From assembly GCF_900112065.1 (NCBI RefSeq), contig NZ_FOKE01000003.1, positions 238,052-302,051 on the forward strand: 64,000 bases of DNA, written 5' to 3'. A program made the position numbers and the translations under genes. The notes beneath the pieces are model-generated. The model had not been told where the DNA came from, searched no databases, and worked only from the letters and a program-made list of their open reading frames with translations. Numbering within the stretch: position 1 is the stretch's first letter; every line of letters begins with the position of its first letter. The DNA is from Cohnella sp. OV330. GTDB lineage: Bacteria; Bacillota; Bacilli; Paenibacillales; Paenibacillaceae. Of this stretch, positions 8,667-16,933 are shown one piece after another.

Positions 8667-9467
8667 TTAAAATGCACCCCGAATCAAACCGCCGTCCACC
8701 CGAATCGTCGCGCCGCTGATATATTCAGCATATTCGCTTGCCAGGTACGCCACGGCAGATGCAATCTCGTCAGGATAGCCGAACCGTTCCCTGTCATTAG
8801 GAATGAGCGAATTCACGGCGTTCGGCATTATTTCTTCCCAAGTTTCTCCCCAGCCCCGGGAAGGACCGATGTGTTCGACCAGATCCTTAACTGCCTCTAC
8901 GAGAATCGCTCCCGGGGAGACGATGTTGGAGGTAATGCGAGTCCCCTTCAGCTCGCGAGCCAAGGAGACCGCCAGATTGTGTCGAGCCGCCAGGGTCGCA
9001 TTGTACTGAGGGTGCGTATTCATGGGTTGAAGCGCGAGACCTCCCCCGATCGTAATGACACGCCCCCAATTGCGTTCGCGCATTTGCGGAACCAGGCGTT
9101 GAATCATCCGGACACCCGATACTACGTTGATATTATACGTCTCCGCCCATTCGTCCGCCGATGCATCCGTCCAAGACAAGTGACGATAGAATCCAGCGTT
9201 GTTGACCAAAATGTCTACAGGGCCGCCTGCCAGCGCAGCCGATGCAACCGCGTCCGCACCTGAATCCGTGGATAGATCGCCCAATGCGACAACTGCATGG
9301 CCTCCATCTGCACGAATGGATTCGGCTACAGCATTTGTACGAGCCTCGTCGCGGCCGTGTACAATTACTTCGGCGCCTTCCGAAGCGAGCAATCTAATCG
9401 TAGCCGCTCCCAGTCCGTTGCTAGATCCAGTAACAAGTGCACGTTTACCCTTGAGTTTCAAATCCAT
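8667..9467 (-). CDS. SDR-family oxidoreductase lacking the usual catalytic Lys
   Basis: 266 residues with a classical SDR nucleotide-binding signature (TGSSNGLG at 13-20), NNAG at 89-92 and a C-terminal DGGLIRGAF. In the active-site segment Tyr155 is present (QYNATLAARHNL), but the Lys expected four residues on is Leu159, and the catalytic Ser position falls in ITIGGGLAL with no Ser. It therefore resembles an SDR subgroup with a modified active site; NAD(P) binding seems intact. A near-consensus promoter reads towards it from 9531. The substrate is unknown. Confidence 0.85.
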   Translation of the reverse strand: MDLKLKGKRALVTGSSNGLGAATIRLLASEGAEVIVHGRDEARTNAVAESIRADGGHAVVALGDLSTDSGADAVASAALAGGPVDILVNNAGFYRHLSWTDASADEWAETYNINVVSGVRMIQRLVPQMRERNWGRVITIGGGLALQPMNTHPQYNATLAARHNLAVSLARELKGTRITSNIVSPGAILVEAVKDLVEHIGPSRGWGETWEEIMPNAVNSLIPNDRERFGYPDEIASAVAYLASEYAEYISGATIRVDGGLIRGAF

Positions 9468-9502
9468 AACCTGGCACCACGCTTTCGAATCAGAATAAAC
9501 AC

Positions 9503-9531
9503 ATCATAGCATGGTTTTTATACAAAGTAAA
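9503..9531 (-). promoter_or_regulatory. SigA-type promoter for the SDR gene
   Basis: On the minus strand TTTACT and TATGAT are separated by 17 bp (forward positions 9526-9531 and 9503-9508), about 35 bp before the SDR start. The surrounding AT-rich, partly palindromic sequence may hold an operator. Confidence 0.55.
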
Positions 9532-9612
9532 CAAAATCAATAAAAAGTGTCTATATTGTACATTTTGTTTGTGCATAATAAAATTCGCTCATGTCATGGA
9601 CAACGGCCTCTC

Positions 9613-11919
9613 TCAGGGCGTCGTGCCGTAAACCTGCAGCTCGACGAATTGATTGTACGGGTCGGTATGGCTCCCGCCGATCCAGAACCTCGCGTACCTC
9701 GCCAATATCGGCTGAAAGTTGACGGTTTTCCCGCTGGCGCCCTCTGTGTATTCTGCGTCCACGCCATAGCCTTGGCCGGCGCTGTTATCCTTATCGTTAT
9801 TGAATACGGTCGTTACGTAGCTGCTGAAGTCTGCGGTCTGGGACAGTTGGACGATAACGTCCTTGTACGTTCTCCCCAAGAAGTGCCACATCTTCACTTT
9901 GCTGACATCGTAGAGAGCGCCCAGATCGATTTGCGCATAGACTTTCTCATAGGCATCGCCTACGCCGACATAGTAAGTCGTAGCGCCATCCGTCACTGTC
10001 GACGGCGAGGTCTCGTAGATTACATAGCTGCTGCTGTACGATGGCGTTCGGCCTGCCGATAGATTGGAGGGAGCTGCCGCCCCTTGCTGAATGGCGCCGA
10101 TGCTCGGGGTCGTCGAATGCCACGGCTTGCCGTAGAAGTCGACGAAGCCGCTGCCTAGCGCTGCCGCATAAGCATTCGTGCCGGACGCTTTAATAAGCGA
10201 GCTGGCGCTTAACCGGAAGTCGCGGTTGGCATAGTCGACGAATCCCGGGTCATTTACTTTTACGTTCGCATCGCACGTGTCCGGCGTCGTATTCGGACAT
10301 GCGTTAAGCCCGTTGATGTCATACAGGACGGATCTTGAAGGATCCTTGAAGCGAGCGACGTTCGAGCTGGAATCCCAGAATGCGTTGTTATTCAAGTATA
10401 GCGTACCCGTCACTGCGTCCGAGACATCGAGCGCGACTTCCCCAATCGCCCCATTCGGGTTGTCGTTGTAGCCATACTGTCCGAAAATATTATTGGCGAT
10501 CACATTATTCGTCACGTTGCTTGGAGCGGCATTGTAGTCTGTCACCTGTATGGAAAAGTGGTCGGTATTGAGAAACGTATTGTTTACGATATACAGGTCT
10601 CGGGCTTCCATCGATCCCCAGGGAGCGATGTCGAGCGCGTAAGGCTGTTGGCTGTGTAGAGGTTGAGGAGTCAGTTTCACCCCCGCAAAAATATTGCTGT
10701 AAAAATGGTTGTCGCTTCCTCCGGCATGACTCACGCTCGTGAAATCATGAAAGTAGTTCCGTCTGACAATATTGTCGGTGGTCTCGCCGGGAAGCCCGTA
10801 AACGCCGAAGGCGTGCATGTAACCGGAATCGCCTGCCGAAACGTCGTTTTGCTCGACAATGACATGGTGGACGCCATGATAGCTCGTCGACACAGTGGAG
10901 GCTAGCTCTATGCCGCTGTGACCGAAATTAACGATTTTATTGCCGCGTATAAGTCCATCCTCTACCGCATCGTGCATATAGATCCCGTCTCCGTATAACT
11001 GGATAGCCGGATCGTTCTCATACGTCGTCCACACCTTGTCGATCACATTGTTCGTAATCGTTATATTTGAAACGTGCGCGCTGAAGTTGGCGAGGTTGTT
11101 CGTGCCGCTGTTATAAACCCGGATGCCGGTCTGATTGGATTGCCGGATCGTATTGTTATCGATTGCGATATGTGCGCTCGGCGAATCCACGCTGACGACG
11201 CCGCCTTTGATGTCGAGGTTTTGAATCGTCACATATTCCGTATTTCCCATCGAGACGGGCGCCGTGTTAGAGGCAAGTATCATCTCTACGTTTTTCGGTC
11301 CGACCGAAGAAGAACCGGAATTGGCATAGACCCAACCGGTCGTGGGATTGATGTACCACTCGTAGGTCTGATCGACATGCGTCTCGTTCGCGCCCGAATT
11401 GGTCGTAGTGACCAAGTATTTGGAAACGCCGTTTACGAACAAACGCAAAGCGTAGGTATTGATAGGCACCGCGTGCTTCCAACGGTTGCTGCTACCGTCG
11501 TAGATCCAACCCGCGTCGTCCAAGAGGTGTGTAGTCGCAATCATCGGCTTCGCTCCGCTGCCATACGCCCCGATCGTGATGGGGTTGGCACTGGTCCCTT
11601 TTCTACCGTAAAGAATGAGAGGGCCTCCGATATTCGCTCCGGTGCCGTTTACACTGTTCGAATACCAAGCGTCCCCGCGTTTGAAAAGCACGGTATTCCC
11701 TGCCGACATCAGCGCGTTCGCGGCTGAGATGGATTGTTTCGGCGTCGAGGCGGACGTCCCGTTATTGGCATCGTTTCCATTCGTAGAAAAATAATAGGTC
11801 GTTCCGGCTGCCGAGACAAGTTTCGGCTGTGGCACGGCAATAGAACCTAATCCGCTGGCCAGCAGCAGGAAAGCAAGACAAACCGACCTCCATCTTAAAA
11901 CGCTACGAGCAGTAAACAT
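9613..11919 (-). CDS. Secreted right-handed beta-helix protein with C-terminal discoidin-like domain
   Basis: 768 residues from the ATG at 11919, chosen for GGGAGGAG seven bases upstream and because it gives a clean signal peptide (CLAFLLLASGLGSIAV..VSAAG). The body opens with a DUF1565-like TYYFSTNGNDANNGTSASTPKQSI and then repeats Asn-rich beta-helix turns (ITNNVIDKV, IEQNDVSAG, IVNNTFLNT, NNVIANNIF), a fold shared by polysaccharide lyases and some hydrolases. The last 140 residues resemble an F5/8-type carbohydrate-binding domain (YAQIDLGALYDVSKVKMW). Likely an extracellular polysaccharide-active or binding protein; catalytic residues cannot be assigned. It is monocistronic. Confidence 0.8.
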   Translation of the reverse strand: MFTARSVLRWRSVCLAFLLLASGLGSIAVPQPKLVSAAGTTYYFSTNGNDANNGTSASTPKQSISAANALMSAGNTVLFKRGDAWYSNSVNGTGANIGGPLILYGRKGTSANPITIGAYGSGAKPMIATTHLLDDAGWIYDGSSNRWKHAVPINTYALRLFVNGVSKYLVTTTNSGANETHVDQTYEWYINPTTGWVYANSGSSSVGPKNVEMILASNTAPVSMGNTEYVTIQNLDIKGGVVSVDSPSAHIAIDNNTIRQSNQTGIRVYNSGTNNLANFSAHVSNITITNNVIDKVWTTYENDPAIQLYGDGIYMHDAVEDGLIRGNKIVNFGHSGIELASTVSTSYHGVHHVIVEQNDVSAGDSGYMHAFGVYGLPGETTDNIVRRNYFHDFTSVSHAGGSDNHFYSNIFAGVKLTPQPLHSQQPYALDIAPWGSMEARDLYIVNNTFLNTDHFSIQVTDYNAAPSNVTNNVIANNIFGQYGYNDNPNGAIGEVALDVSDAVTGTLYLNNNAFWDSSSNVARFKDPSRSVLYDINGLNACPNTTPDTCDANVKVNDPGFVDYANRDFRLSASSLIKASGTNAYAAALGSGFVDFYGKPWHSTTPSIGAIQQGAAAPSNLSAGRTPSYSSSYVIYETSPSTVTDGATTYYVGVGDAYEKVYAQIDLGALYDVSKVKMWHFLGRTYKDVIVQLSQTADFSSYVTTVFNNDKDNSAGQGYGVDAEYTEGASGKTVNFQPILARYARFWIGGSHTDPYNQFVELQVYGTTP

Positions 11920-11949
11920 CAAATCACTCCTCCCAAAATGTTCGTTCAT

Positions 11950-12291
11950 GGAACTTAAGTGGGTGCGGACGGTTAACAGCCATCAGGAAGCAATTTGGTA
12001 CCGCTTGCAAAAGTGGCGATCACCTGCCTTGACGAGTATCTCAAGCCAACCTCGCCGTTCTTGCTCATGGAAGCGAGCAAGCGGGGGAGGAGGCGGGATC
12101 TAAATAATATGCGAATGCACCGTATTTGAAAATCAACGATATTGCAGGAAATTAAAACTTTTCTCAGAAACCGGGTAATCGCTCAAATTCTGCGAAAACG
12201 ACCATCGCGGTTCAACCTGAAAGAAAGTAGTTGACTGCTAACACCGCATTATTTATTAATCAATAAATAATCCTGAAGGAGATGAAGTTTA
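11950..12291. other. Intergenic region with palindromic operator candidate
   Basis: No gene seen in 340 bp. CTTGCTC (12060-12066) and GAGCAAG (12075-12081) can form a short hairpin. At 12249-12270 the 9-bp arms TTATTTATT and AATAAATAA flank AATC, a perfect palindrome of TetR/MarR operator size just before an AAGGAG ribosome binding site for the broken DUF4188 gene. The beta-helix promoter must also lie here but I cannot place it. Confidence 0.5.
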
Positions 12292-12478
12292 ATGGTGAAA
12301 GTCATTTCGGGAAGATATTCAGCTCGTATGGATGGGGATTTCGTCGTCTTTATCATAGGGATGCGCGGCTTGGAGGAATTTTAATCGCCAGGTCGGAACG
12401 GATGGAACCGTGGGAATCTACCGCCGTATGGGAGGGGAGAGCGAGCCCGCCGTACCGACGCCGACAAACCCTCATTAA
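12292..12478 (+). pseudogene. Internally deleted DUF4188 (monooxygenase-like) gene
   Basis: With a good AAGGAG site, the ATG at 12292 opens MVKVISGRYSARMDGDFVVFIIGMR, the typical start of DUF4188 proteins, but the frame leaves the family and stops at 12382-12384. In another frame, 12389-12478 reads QVGTDGTVGIYRRMGGE to a TAA, matching the family's C-terminal GTVGIYHET region. The roughly 100 residues between are missing, so this is a deleted, frameshifted relic. The intact upstream palindrome and ribosome binding site suggest recent loss. Confidence 0.65.
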
Positions 12479-12494
12479 TCGTTTATCGTCAATT

Positions 12495-12545
12495 AACCAG
12501 CGGCAGTCTAGGAATTTATTTTCCAGTCCTCGAGAGCCGCTGGTA
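12495..12545. repeat. Palindromic element, copy 2
   Basis: Starts AACCAGCGGCAGTCTAGGA like the element at 1735 and closes with GCCGCTGGT, giving a long stem (AACCAGCGGC / GCCGCTGGT with TCTAGGA / TCCTCGAGA inside). The shared left arm is 19 bases with no mismatch. It begins 17 bp after the stop of the DUF4188 relic. Confidence 0.6.
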
Positions 12546-12579
12546 ATGTTGGGCTCAGTGTCCGGCTTGCTCGTCTAAC

Positions 12580-13014
12580 TCAACCATGCACCAAAGCTGC
12601 CCGCAATGTCGTAATACCGTGTTCCAGGTAGCCTTTGAGGCAGGTCAACATATACACCCAGCCTTCTTTATTGCCTACGAGCATCGGGATCAAATTCTCG
12701 TTTTCCTCAAAACCCTCCTCGTTCACTTCCACAATGGTGCTCATCTTGTCCGTTTGCGTGAATGTGATGGTCACCAGGTGGATATTGCCGTAATCCCATT
12801 CGAAGGCGATTTTTTGGTCTTTCACGATTTCTTTAACCGTGATTTCGCCCTCCGCGTTGTATTCTTCATAGCGCAGCTTGATCGTCTTGCCCGTTTCCCA
12901 TCGTTCGGAACTGGAGGAGAACCAAAAGTTTCCGATTTTTGCGGGGTCGACGAAGGCCTCAAACACCTCATGAGCCGGCTTCGCAATGATAAGCTTCGTC
13001 CTGTTATTCATCAT
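12580..13014 (-). CDS. SRPBCC (AHSA1-like) family protein
   Basis: 144 residues with a START/Bet v1-like pattern: MNNRTKLIIAKPAHEVFEAFVDPAKIGNFWFSSSSERWETGKTI, then WDYGNIHLVTITFTQ and a C-terminal helix (GWVYMLTCLKGYLEHG). Such proteins bind small hydrophobic ligands or assist other proteins. GAGGGAT precedes tandem ATGs (13014 and 13011). It is the last gene of an ArsR-SRPBCC-SRPBCC operon, with 26 bp between it and the gene before. The ligand is unknown. Confidence 0.85.
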   Translation of the reverse strand: MMNNRTKLIIAKPAHEVFEAFVDPAKIGNFWFSSSSERWETGKTIKLRYEEYNAEGEITVKEIVKDQKIAFEWDYGNIHLVTITFTQTDKMSTIVEVNEEGFEENENLIPMLVGNKEGWVYMLTCLKGYLEHGITTLRAALVHG

Positions 13015-13040
13015 ATCCCTCTTTCATTCAGTTAGTTATT

Positions 13041-13574
13041 CTAATCGGCGAGCGTATCGTCAGCTTCGAAAAGCTTCGCATACTGGTCGTGCAGTTCTTT
13101 CCAGCCGTAGCGGAATGCGTGGCTTCCTGTCATCGAAGGCATCTGCTCGCCCGCGAGAATACCTGTTAAACCTTTCAGGCAAAGATGCCATCCGGCCGCG
13201 TAAGAAGGGGCCATCTGATAATCGGTGAAGCGATGGCGCAAAATGAGGATCGTGTGGCTCCCGATCGCGCTTAGTTCCCAGCGGAGAATGTCTTTGCCCC
13301 ATCTGAAAACGAGAAGGCGAGGCGCTTCTACAGTCAGTACTTCGCCTTGCCTCTGCTCATCTTCTTCGGGATAGTTCATATGCTTCAATTGTACCGGTCC
13401 GACCTCTGTTAGATCCCGATCCGTGGCAAAGGGACCCCAAGCGGGCAACTGCCCGGATTGGGTCAGGGCGGCCCACACCTCTTCGATCGGATTCGCAAGC
13501 GTTCGCTCAAGCACGAGCTCCCATTTCTCATCGACACGTGTAAGGCTTGGCTGATTCGTATCAGTCGGATTCAT
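13041..13574 (-). CDS. SRPBCC family protein, ArsR-coupled
   Basis: 177 residues from the ATG at 13574 (GGGAGG six bases upstream; the frame extends further but without a better start). SRPBCC features are RTLANPIEEVWAALTQSGQLPAWGPFA and a C-terminal AGWHLCLKGL..helix. The start lies inside the last codons of the ArsR gene (14-bp overlap), so the two are translationally coupled. ArsR-SRPBCC pairs are common in Firmicutes and are often self-regulated. The ligand is unknown. Confidence 0.85.
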   Translation of the reverse strand: MNPTDTNQPSLTRVDEKWELVLERTLANPIEEVWAALTQSGQLPAWGPFATDRDLTEVGPVQLKHMNYPEEDEQRQGEVLTVEAPRLLVFRWGKDILRWELSAIGSHTILILRHRFTDYQMAPSYAAGWHLCLKGLTGILAGEQMPSMTGSHAFRYGWKELHDQYAKLFEADDTLAD

Positions 13575-13905
13575 TTTTTTCCTCCCGTAACCGTTTTTGC
13601 CGGTCGAGATGCGCTTCCAGCGCGTCGACATGTCGGTTCCATCGTTCGCGATAAGCGCTCAACCAATCGTCCACCCCAGCTAGAGGACCTGCATCCAGTG
13701 AATAGATACGACGTTGGGCCACTGCTTTGACACGGACCAGCCCGCTCTCGCGCAACAAGCGCAGATGGCTGGAGATCAGCGGCTGCGACAGGCCTAGCTC
13801 TTCGGTCAAATCTTTGACGGTGGAATCAGAACGCAGCAATCGATCCAGAATGCGCCGGCGGGAAGGCTCTGCGATTACAGCATATATGTCGGACAGGGCA
13901 ATCAC
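13561..13905 (-). CDS. ArsR-family winged-helix repressor
   Basis: 114 residues; the GTG at 13905 has only a weak ribosome binding site. The fold is evident from IYAVIAEPSRRRILDRLL, STVKDLTEELGLSQPLISSHLRLLRESGLV and RIYSLDAGPL. There is no Cys-rich metal site (no ELCVCD motif), so it is probably not metal-sensing and belongs to the class paired with SRPBCC proteins. It heads the operon and faces a palindromic operator at 13915-13947, consistent with autorepression. Confidence 0.88.
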   Translation of the reverse strand: MIALSDIYAVIAEPSRRRILDRLLRSDSTVKDLTEELGLSQPLISSHLRLLRESGLVRVKAVAQRRIYSLDAGPLAGVDDWLSAYRERWNRHVDALEAHLDRQKRLREEKNESD

Positions 13906-13914
13906 CTCACATTC

Positions 13915-13947
13915 GCATTTATTATAAGTATTCGTTTATATAAATGC
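13915..13947. promoter_or_regulatory. Palindromic operator for the ArsR operon
   Basis: The arms GCATTTATTATAA (13915-13927) and TTATATAAATGC (13936-13947) are inverted repeats differing by one base, located 10 bp upstream of the ArsR start. ArsR proteins typically bind such AT-rich palindromes at their own promoters. Confidence 0.6.
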
Positions 13948-14131
13948 AAATTTATGAAAGAGGGGGCGGAAAGTGGCTCGCGATCTCCGGCCGGATTGAT
14001 GCGAATTGGCAGATTTACAAAAATTACTTTTTGTGATTATATTGGAACGAGGTGGAATTTGTGGCGCTGTTTTATTCTTCCCAACGGATAACGGACATAC
14101 AGTAGCGTAGCGAAGCAGGAGGAGGAGTGGA

Positions 14132-14575
14132 ATGCGACTAATAAAAGGAATGTATGTATTCACGACGCTAAGTATCGCCCTTACGCTATTTGCCGGGTCT
14201 GCTTACGCGAGCTGGGCTTATTCGTTTGTTGTTTATCACGGAAATACATATGTCGTTACGGATGAACGAGTCGAGCCAAGCCAAATTGGTTCGAGAATCG
14301 GCAAAGTCACCAAGTACTCGGACGATGAGGGCACCTACTCGGGCAATTTTTCGAATCAATATCCAAAGGGAACGAAGTATTACCATATCATTGGCGTTAA
14401 AGTTCGTGATGCTATCGCGGTTAAAGAGGCTGAAGACCTATACGTAAAAGCAACATATCGCGGTAAATATGCAGGCGGCAAAAATAGGGCGGTGGACGGC
14501 TGGCCCATTGTTCTAATCGCCCTACTCGTATTGTTGCTCGCTGGTTATTACAGAAAGAAGAAATCGATTCGATAG
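14132..14575 (+). CDS. Small exported protein with C-terminal membrane anchor, unknown function
   Basis: 147 residues behind an excellent AGGAGGAGGAG site. The N-terminus is a signal peptide (YVFTTLSIALTLFAGSAYAS), the middle is a beta-rich domain (SFVVYHGNTYVVTDERVE, GKVTKYSDDEGTYSGNFSNQ), and the end is a transmembrane segment (WPIVLIALLVLLLAGYY) followed by KKKSIR, a stop-transfer. So the domain is presented outside, tethered at its C-terminus. No family recognised; it is monocistronic between a divergent ArsR operon and a terminator. Confidence 0.7.
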   Translation: MRLIKGMYVFTTLSIALTLFAGSAYASWAYSFVVYHGNTYVVTDERVEPSQIGSRIGKVTKYSDDEGTYSGNFSNQYPKGTKYYHIIGVKVRDAIAVKEAEDLYVKATYRGKYAGGKNRAVDGWPIVLIALLVLLLAGYYRKKKSIR

Positions 14576-14639
14576 CTCAAATTCGCAACGGGAACGAAAG
14601 GAAGCAATCCTATTTATAGAATGGATGGAGAAACAAAGA

Positions 14640-14671
14640 CGGCAGTCCCCCAGTGGGGGGCTGCCGTTTTT
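14640..14671. terminator. Bidirectional terminator
   Basis: CGGCAGTCCCCC and GGGGGGCTGCCG form a strong hairpin (14640-14666) followed by TTTTT. It separates the anchored small protein from the convergent VOC gene. Confidence 0.85.
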
Positions 14672-14678
14672 CGTTCAG

Positions 14679-15083
14679 TTAAGATCGTTCTTTGAACCTC
14701 TTCAACGCATCCTCGGTAACCGGAGCGAAGAGGTTGACCAGGTTGCCGTCGGGGTCGCGAAGCAGTGCGGACCGATTTCCCCAAGGCATCGTGGTCGGTT
14801 CCTGTACCCATTCGTCGACGAGCGGCTTCAGCCGCGCATACTCGACATCGACGTCTTGCACGCGAAACTCGATAATGAGGCTGCTGTTGTGGGCCGCGCG
14901 CGCGGAACCCGCACCGAAAAGCGACACGGTCTGTGAGTGACCGATCGCCAGCGTACAAGAGGGCAGAACAAATTCAGCAAAGACAGGCGCGGGACGCAGA
15001 GCCGATACTCCCGTCACTTTTTCATAGAATGCGATCAGTCCATCCAGGTCATCGGTAATGATTCTTACGGATGCAAAATTCAT
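14679..15083 (-). CDS. VOC-family (glyoxalase/bleomycin-resistance-like) protein
   Basis: 134 residues with a vicinal oxygen chelate pattern: MNFASVRIITDDLDGLIAFYEKVTGV, a central IIEFRVQDVDVEYARLKPLV, and the C-terminal LLRDPDGNLVNLFAPV, which includes the family's DPDGN turn. AAAGGATG precedes the ATG. The metal-binding set is incomplete, so the reaction is uncertain. Monocistronic. Confidence 0.85.
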   Translation of the reverse strand: MNFASVRIITDDLDGLIAFYEKVTGVSALRPAPVFAEFVLPSCTLAIGHSQTVSLFGAGSARAAHNSSLIIEFRVQDVDVEYARLKPLVDEWVQEPTTMPWGNRSALLRDPDGNLVNLFAPVTEDALKRFKERS

Positions 15084-15148
15084 TCAAAATCATCCTTTCC
15101 GCTCCAACGAATTTACTTCTTAAGGGTTGATTCCGATTATAAGGAGAC

Positions 15149-15174
15149 ACTCCTGACAACGTCATGTCAGGAGT
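15149..15174. promoter_or_regulatory. Perfect inverted repeat, operator candidate
   Basis: ACTCCTGACA (15149-15158) and TGTCAGGAGT (15165-15174) are perfect 10-bp arms separated by 6 bp, between the divergent VOC and RibD/DHFR-like genes. There is no T-run, so an operator is more likely than a terminator. The rest of 15084-15341 is AT-rich promoter sequence with no gene seen. Confidence 0.45.
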
Positions 15175-15341
15175 AAATCGTAAACTTAACTGATTAACAT
15201 TGGCGTCTGCAAAAAATTCAGATTCCCCCCTTGTACCTTACGTAACGTAATGATTTATAGTAAGGTTATCAGCAGGACAAAACACAGGACATCGGCCAAA
15301 AAATCGAACAAGATAAATTCGAAATCGGAGGAGAAACGGAC

Positions 15342-15911
15342 ATGAGAAAACTCGTATTGTTCATGCATGTTTCGCTGGATGGGTATGCGTCGGATTCGAA
15401 CGGAGGACTGGGTTGGATTCCGTACAACGAGGAATTCGAGAAATACGCCGAAGAAGTCGTAGCCGAAGTCGGATCTCCCGTTTACGGACGTACGACGTAT
15501 CGGATGATGGAGAGCTACTGGCCCACGGTGCTGGATGATCCGGACGCGTCGAGGCACGATAAGGAGCATGCTGAATGGGTGCAGGACGTGAAGAAGATCG
15601 TCATTTCCGGCACGATGGACAAGGCGGAATGGAATAATACGATGGTGATCAAGGACAATATCGCAGAGGAAATCAATGCGCTCAAGGAGCAGCCTGGCAA
15701 AAATCTCGTTATCTTCGGCAGCCCGGGAGCTGCGAAGACGTTGGTTGAGCTCGGCCTGGTCGACGAATTCCTGCTGACGATTTGTCCGGTCGTCCTGGGC
15801 GGCGGAAAATCGGCATTCGACGGCGTCGTCGAGAAAACGAAGCTCAAGCTGCTGTCCAGCCGAACGTTCAATTCGGGCATTATCGCAACCCGTTATGCGT
15901 TGGAGAAATAG
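15342..15911 (+). CDS. Dihydrofolate reductase-like (RibD C-terminal domain) protein
   Basis: 189 residues: RKLVLFMHVSLDGYASDSNGGLGW at the start, VYGRTTYRMMESYW in the middle and NLVIFGSPGAAKTLVELGLVDEFLLTICPVVLGGGKSAF near the end, the hallmark of the RibD_C/DfrA-like NADPH-dependent family. GGAGGAG is nine bases before the ATG. Family members are mostly uncharacterised reductases and are not the housekeeping DHFR. Monocistronic. Confidence 0.88.
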   Translation: MRKLVLFMHVSLDGYASDSNGGLGWIPYNEEFEKYAEEVVAEVGSPVYGRTTYRMMESYWPTVLDDPDASRHDKEHAEWVQDVKKIVISGTMDKAEWNNTMVIKDNIAEEINALKEQPGKNLVIFGSPGAAKTLVELGLVDEFLLTICPVVLGGGKSAFDGVVEKTKLKLLSSRTFNSGIIATRYALEK

Positions 15912-15959
15912 TCGCGCCATCCAAGGTGTTTCGCTTTAACGGGGAACGTTACTTTAGTA

Positions 15960-15989
15960 AACAGCCTGCCGGCGTGACGGCGGGCTGTT
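15960..15989 (+). terminator. Probable terminator hairpin after the DHFR-like gene
   Basis: AACAGCC (15960-15966) and GGCTGTT (15983-15989), with GCCG / CGGC inside, form a long stem; only a short T-rich tract follows, so termination may be inefficient. Confidence 0.55.
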
Positions 15990-16075
15990 CTGATTTCGAG
16001 CATCTTTGCTTAATGAAATTATGTTAAACTTACTCCTACATCGTAAACCATATATTAATAGGGAGGAGTTGAAGG

Positions 16076-16447
16076 TTGGAGATGAGAAATTGGAAAAACA
16101 TCGAGGCCGTTAGTTTCGGCGGCGGAGAAACAGATGAGGGATGGAACTTCTGGGAAGTGAATATTTTCGGTGATAACGATGCCCCTGATGACGAGGATGC
16201 TAACGACCTCACCGAGCTCGGGATCGTCCGCGTCGTTGCCATCGAAAAAAAAGACGTTTTCGAATTCGTAACGCATTTTATTTACAAGGCTCCAGAAGCA
16301 GAAGCATACGAGCCGGTAAGCTCGAAAGTTAAAGCCATCATGCTTGAGGAAAAAGAAAAATTGCTCGAAAGAGCCGCCTACGATATTGAACACGCGGGGG
16401 ACCAAAAACACGACACTTTATGTGTCGACATCGATGACGTGATTTAA
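16076..16447 (+). CDS. Small acidic cytosolic protein, unknown function
   Basis: 123 residues, strongly acidic around residues 35-50 (DNDAPDDEDANDLTE), with no signal or membrane segment. GGGAGGAG lies eight bases before a TTG at 16076; an ATG at 16082 is the alternative. The next gene starts 23 bp on, so the two may form an operon. Coding is supported by the start context and a single clean frame, but I recognise no family. Confidence 0.65.
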   Translation: MEMRNWKNIEAVSFGGGETDEGWNFWEVNIFGDNDAPDDEDANDLTELGIVRVVAIEKKDVFEFVTHFIYKAPEAEAYEPVSSKVKAIMLEEKEKLLERAAYDIEHAGDQKHDTLCVDIDDVI

Positions 16448-16470
16448 GCCCTAAACATAAGGAGAGGATT

Positions 16471-16860
16471 ATGATTATGGTCAGTAAAGAAATAAGGAAC
16501 GTCATTGAAAAATATCTCGAAGCATACAATTCTTTTGAAATTGAAAGAATGGTTGAACTCTTGCATAAGGACATCCTATTCAGGAATATTTCCAATGGAG
16601 AAACCACAACGGAGACCAGAGGAATACAAGCTTTTAGGGAGTTGGCAGAACAGTCGTCAACGATGTTCTCCAGCCGTCGCCAGACAATTACCGATTACAA
16701 TGTTACAAATGACAAAGTAGAGGTCGGAATCGATTATGAAGGTATTCTTGCCATGGATTTTCCAAATGGGTTAAAGCGTGGGGATAAGCTGCAATTAAAA
16801 GGAAAGTCAACGTTCGGAATGAAGGAAGGAAAAATTTTATTGATTGAAGATTACAGTTGA
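16471..16860 (+). CDS. NTF2-like/SnoaL-like family protein
   Basis: 129 residues with an NTF2-like cone fold pattern: VIEKYLEAYNSFEIERMVELLHKDILFRNISNGETTTETRGIQAFRELAEQ, ending GKILLIEDYS. AGGAG precedes the ATG. Such proteins range from isomerases to ligand binders; no catalytic pair is clear. It probably shares a transcript with the acidic protein upstream. Confidence 0.8.
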   Translation: MIMVSKEIRNVIEKYLEAYNSFEIERMVELLHKDILFRNISNGETTTETRGIQAFRELAEQSSTMFSSRRQTITDYNVTNDKVEVGIDYEGILAMDFPNGLKRGDKLQLKGKSTFGMKEGKILLIEDYS

Positions 16861-16933
16861 AGTGACGGCCTGCACCTTTCAACGGCGTTTATTCCTCGAA
16901 GGGCATATCATATAAATTGGAGAATGACACCGC

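Noticed and set aside
8541-9263. 240-codon plus-strand frame over the terminator and SDR gene
   Set aside because: It crosses a strong terminator and is antisense to the SDR gene.
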